From Punctularia strigosozonata HHB-11173 SS5 (taxonomy: Eukaryota; Basidiomycota; Agaricomycetes; Corticiales; Punctulariaceae): a DNA stretch of 64,000 bases. Location of the stretch: the NCBI RefSeq assembly GCF_000264995.1, contig NW_006767443.1, positions 1,104,149-1,168,148 of the forward strand, written 5' to 3'. Position numbers and translations under genes: made by a program. This document shows positions 62,332 through 64,000 of this stretch, piece by piece. The notes under the pieces were generated by a model. It saw nothing but the letters and a program-made list of their open reading frames with translations. It was not told where the DNA came from and searched no databases. How positions within the stretch are numbered: the first letter of the stretch is position 1; every line of letters begins with the position of its first letter.

Positions 62332-64000
62332 ATGCAAGTCCCAACCCTTCTCGCTTTCGCGGCCTTGGTAGTTCCCTGGATCTTGCTACATCGTCATCGA
62401 TCATCGAATCGCCGTAACCTACCCCTTCCGCCCGGCCCTCCATCGTGTATCCCATGGATTCGAAACGCATTCCAGATGCCGAGTCAACGCCAGTGGCTCA
62501 CTTTCAACAAGTGGTGCAAGGTCTATGGTGGGTTCGCTGCTTGCGGTCCTACCCGATATTTAATGGGCGTAGGCAACATCGTGTCCGTCGAGGCATTTGG
62601 CACTCGATATGTCATCCTCGGTTCGCTCAAGGCGTGCACGGATCTCTTCGACAGAAGATCGTCCAACTTCTCAGATAGACCGGAGATCCCGATGCTCAAT
62701 GACCTGTACGTATTTTACGAACACCTTCAACGAATCGACAATGCTCATGTTTACCGCACCCGATGGTCAGTTCTGGATGGGGCTGGAACTTTGCCTTCAG
62801 AAAGTACGGTGCGATGTGGAGAGAAGAGCGAAGAACGTTCCATCAGTACATGAACAGTACTCAAATAGCGCAATATCGTCCCGTTCAGCTCCGAGAAGTG
62901 CGATGCCTAGTGCACCGTTTACTGTCCCGGCCTGATAAGTACGAGGACTACGTGAGGCAGTGAGTACATTCATAGTGATCTTTGTTGATGAAAAGTGGCT
63001 GATATGGTGTCATAGTATGTTGGGCGCCACCATAATGGACGTTGTATATGGTATCAAGGTGGCAGATCACGACGACCAGTATATCAAAACAGCGGAGAAA
63101 GCACTGGAGACGTGAGTGATCATTGCTTTGATGAGCGCATGATCTCACCCCTGGTTTCATTTTCGCAAAGTTTGGCTCGCGCAGGGCATCCGACGGCGTA
63201 TCTAGTGAACACCTTCCCATGGTGTACGTACAGAAGCATGCGCTCGTACCAGTAATCTACCACTGATCCCGTTTACACAGTGAAACATGTACCATCATGG
63301 CTGCCGGGTGCACAGTTCAAACGTCAGGCGGAGATATGGAAGCGGATATCTGACGAGTTCATTATGCGCCCGCTTGAATTCGTGAAGAAAAGCATGGTGC
63401 GCCACTTTACACTGTGCCTGCTGTTTCGGTAGTTCTGATCATTTCAATCCAGATAAACGGGACAGCACGACCTTCTATCGCCTTATCATTGCTGGAAGAT
63501 CTCGATGGCGAAGCGGAGAAGACCAGAGTTGCGCGAGAAACCATAATTAGAAATGTTACGGCCATCGCGTATGCGGGTGAGCTTACCGTCTGTCAAAACA
63601 CCCCCACGGAATGCGCTGATTTCAGGATGTGAAAGGTGGAGCAGACACCGTGAGAGCACACTGCTTTTATCAGCATCGTTTAGTTACTTACATCCCACGG
63701 AAGACTGTCTCCGCGATATACACGTTCTTCCTAGCTATGGCCAAGCACCCGCATGTTGTACACCGCGCTTGGCAGCAGCTCGACGAAGTGCTCGGTGACC
63801 ATCGACTCCCAAGTAAGCAATTTCTCGATGACAAAATATCAAAGACTTGATGAGACGATCTCAGCCTTTGAGGATCAAGAACGTCTGCCGTACATTACCG
63901 CCATATGCAAGGAGGTGATGAGGTGGCAATCTGTAGCACCGCTCGGTAATCATCGATGTTTCTGTCAAGATGCCCAGCATTACTCACCTCCAAGTTAGCT
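62332..64000 (+). CDS. Cytochrome P450, tandem copy B (cut by window end)
   Basis: The start MQVPTLLAFAALVVPWILLH is a membrane anchor, followed by LPLPPGPPSCIPWIRNAFQM. Exon order and intron positions track copy A throughout. Examples are the WGWNFAFRKYGAMWREERRT segment after the second intron, MLGATIMDVVYGIKVADHDD after the third, and GHPTAYLVNTFPW. The oxygen-activation motif is GGADTV-type with the normal Asp, read as GGADT before an intron and TVSAIYTFFLAM after it. The ExxR helix is present as KEVMRW. The heme-binding end lies beyond the window. The reading frame looks sound as far as it goes. Confidence 0.88.

Overview
The window looks like nuclear DNA of a filamentous basidiomycete, most likely an agaricomycete. 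Genes are dense and on both strands, and they are cut by many 50-70 base GT-AG introns. The gene families are typical of mushroom and polypore genomes: multi-copy P450s, TPR-CHAT proteins, F-box/LRR proteins, a HAK-type potassium transporter and a small secreted cysteine-rich protein. I saw no bacterial-style operons, CRISPR arrays, rRNA or convincing tRNA. I recognised no reverse transcriptase, integrase, capsid or transposase gene.

Layout. 0-12 kb is accessory: the 3' end of a P450, a TPR-CHAT caspase-like protein, an M28 membrane metallopeptidase and a complete second P450. 11.8-34.6 kb is mostly housekeeping: a protein with features of the nucleotidyltransferase fold, a two-TM serine-rich protein (POM34-like candidate), TGS1 cap trimethyltransferase, the sorting receptor VPS10, a HAK/KUP transporter, an S28 serine peptidase, then a gene-poor 2.4 kb stretch, a small secreted protein, a charged nuclear-type protein and GCV1. 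35-44 kb is poorly ordered: a multi-pass protein without a clear 5' half, a complete F-box gene, a small Zn2Cys6-like protein, a nested tandem repeat and a broken TPR-CHAT copy. 44.7-53 kb holds a very GC-rich ankyrin/RCC1/BTB gene and mitochondrial HSP78. 53.4-57.7 kb is a cluster of three F-box relatives, two of them damaged. 58.3-64 kb carries two tandemly duplicated P450s, the second cut by the window end.

How the genes relate. The conserved genes serve unrelated core roles: vacuolar sorting, K+ uptake, glycine cleavage, cap hypermethylation and mitochondrial disaggregation. No biosynthetic cluster is evident beyond the P450 pairs. The most unusual content is the fast-evolving set: TPR-CHAT (one whole, one decayed), a nucleotidyltransferase-fold candidate, F-box copies in different states of decay, and the minisatellite beside a zinc-cluster mini-protein.

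Exon joins were worked out by hand. For the M28 peptidase, the complete P450 at 9.3 kb, the P450 at 58.3 kb, TGS1, the POM34-like gene, TPR-CHAT, the secreted protein and F-box copy 1, the listed exons sum to a multiple of three with no internal stop. For the other genes only the outer limits and main exons are firm.
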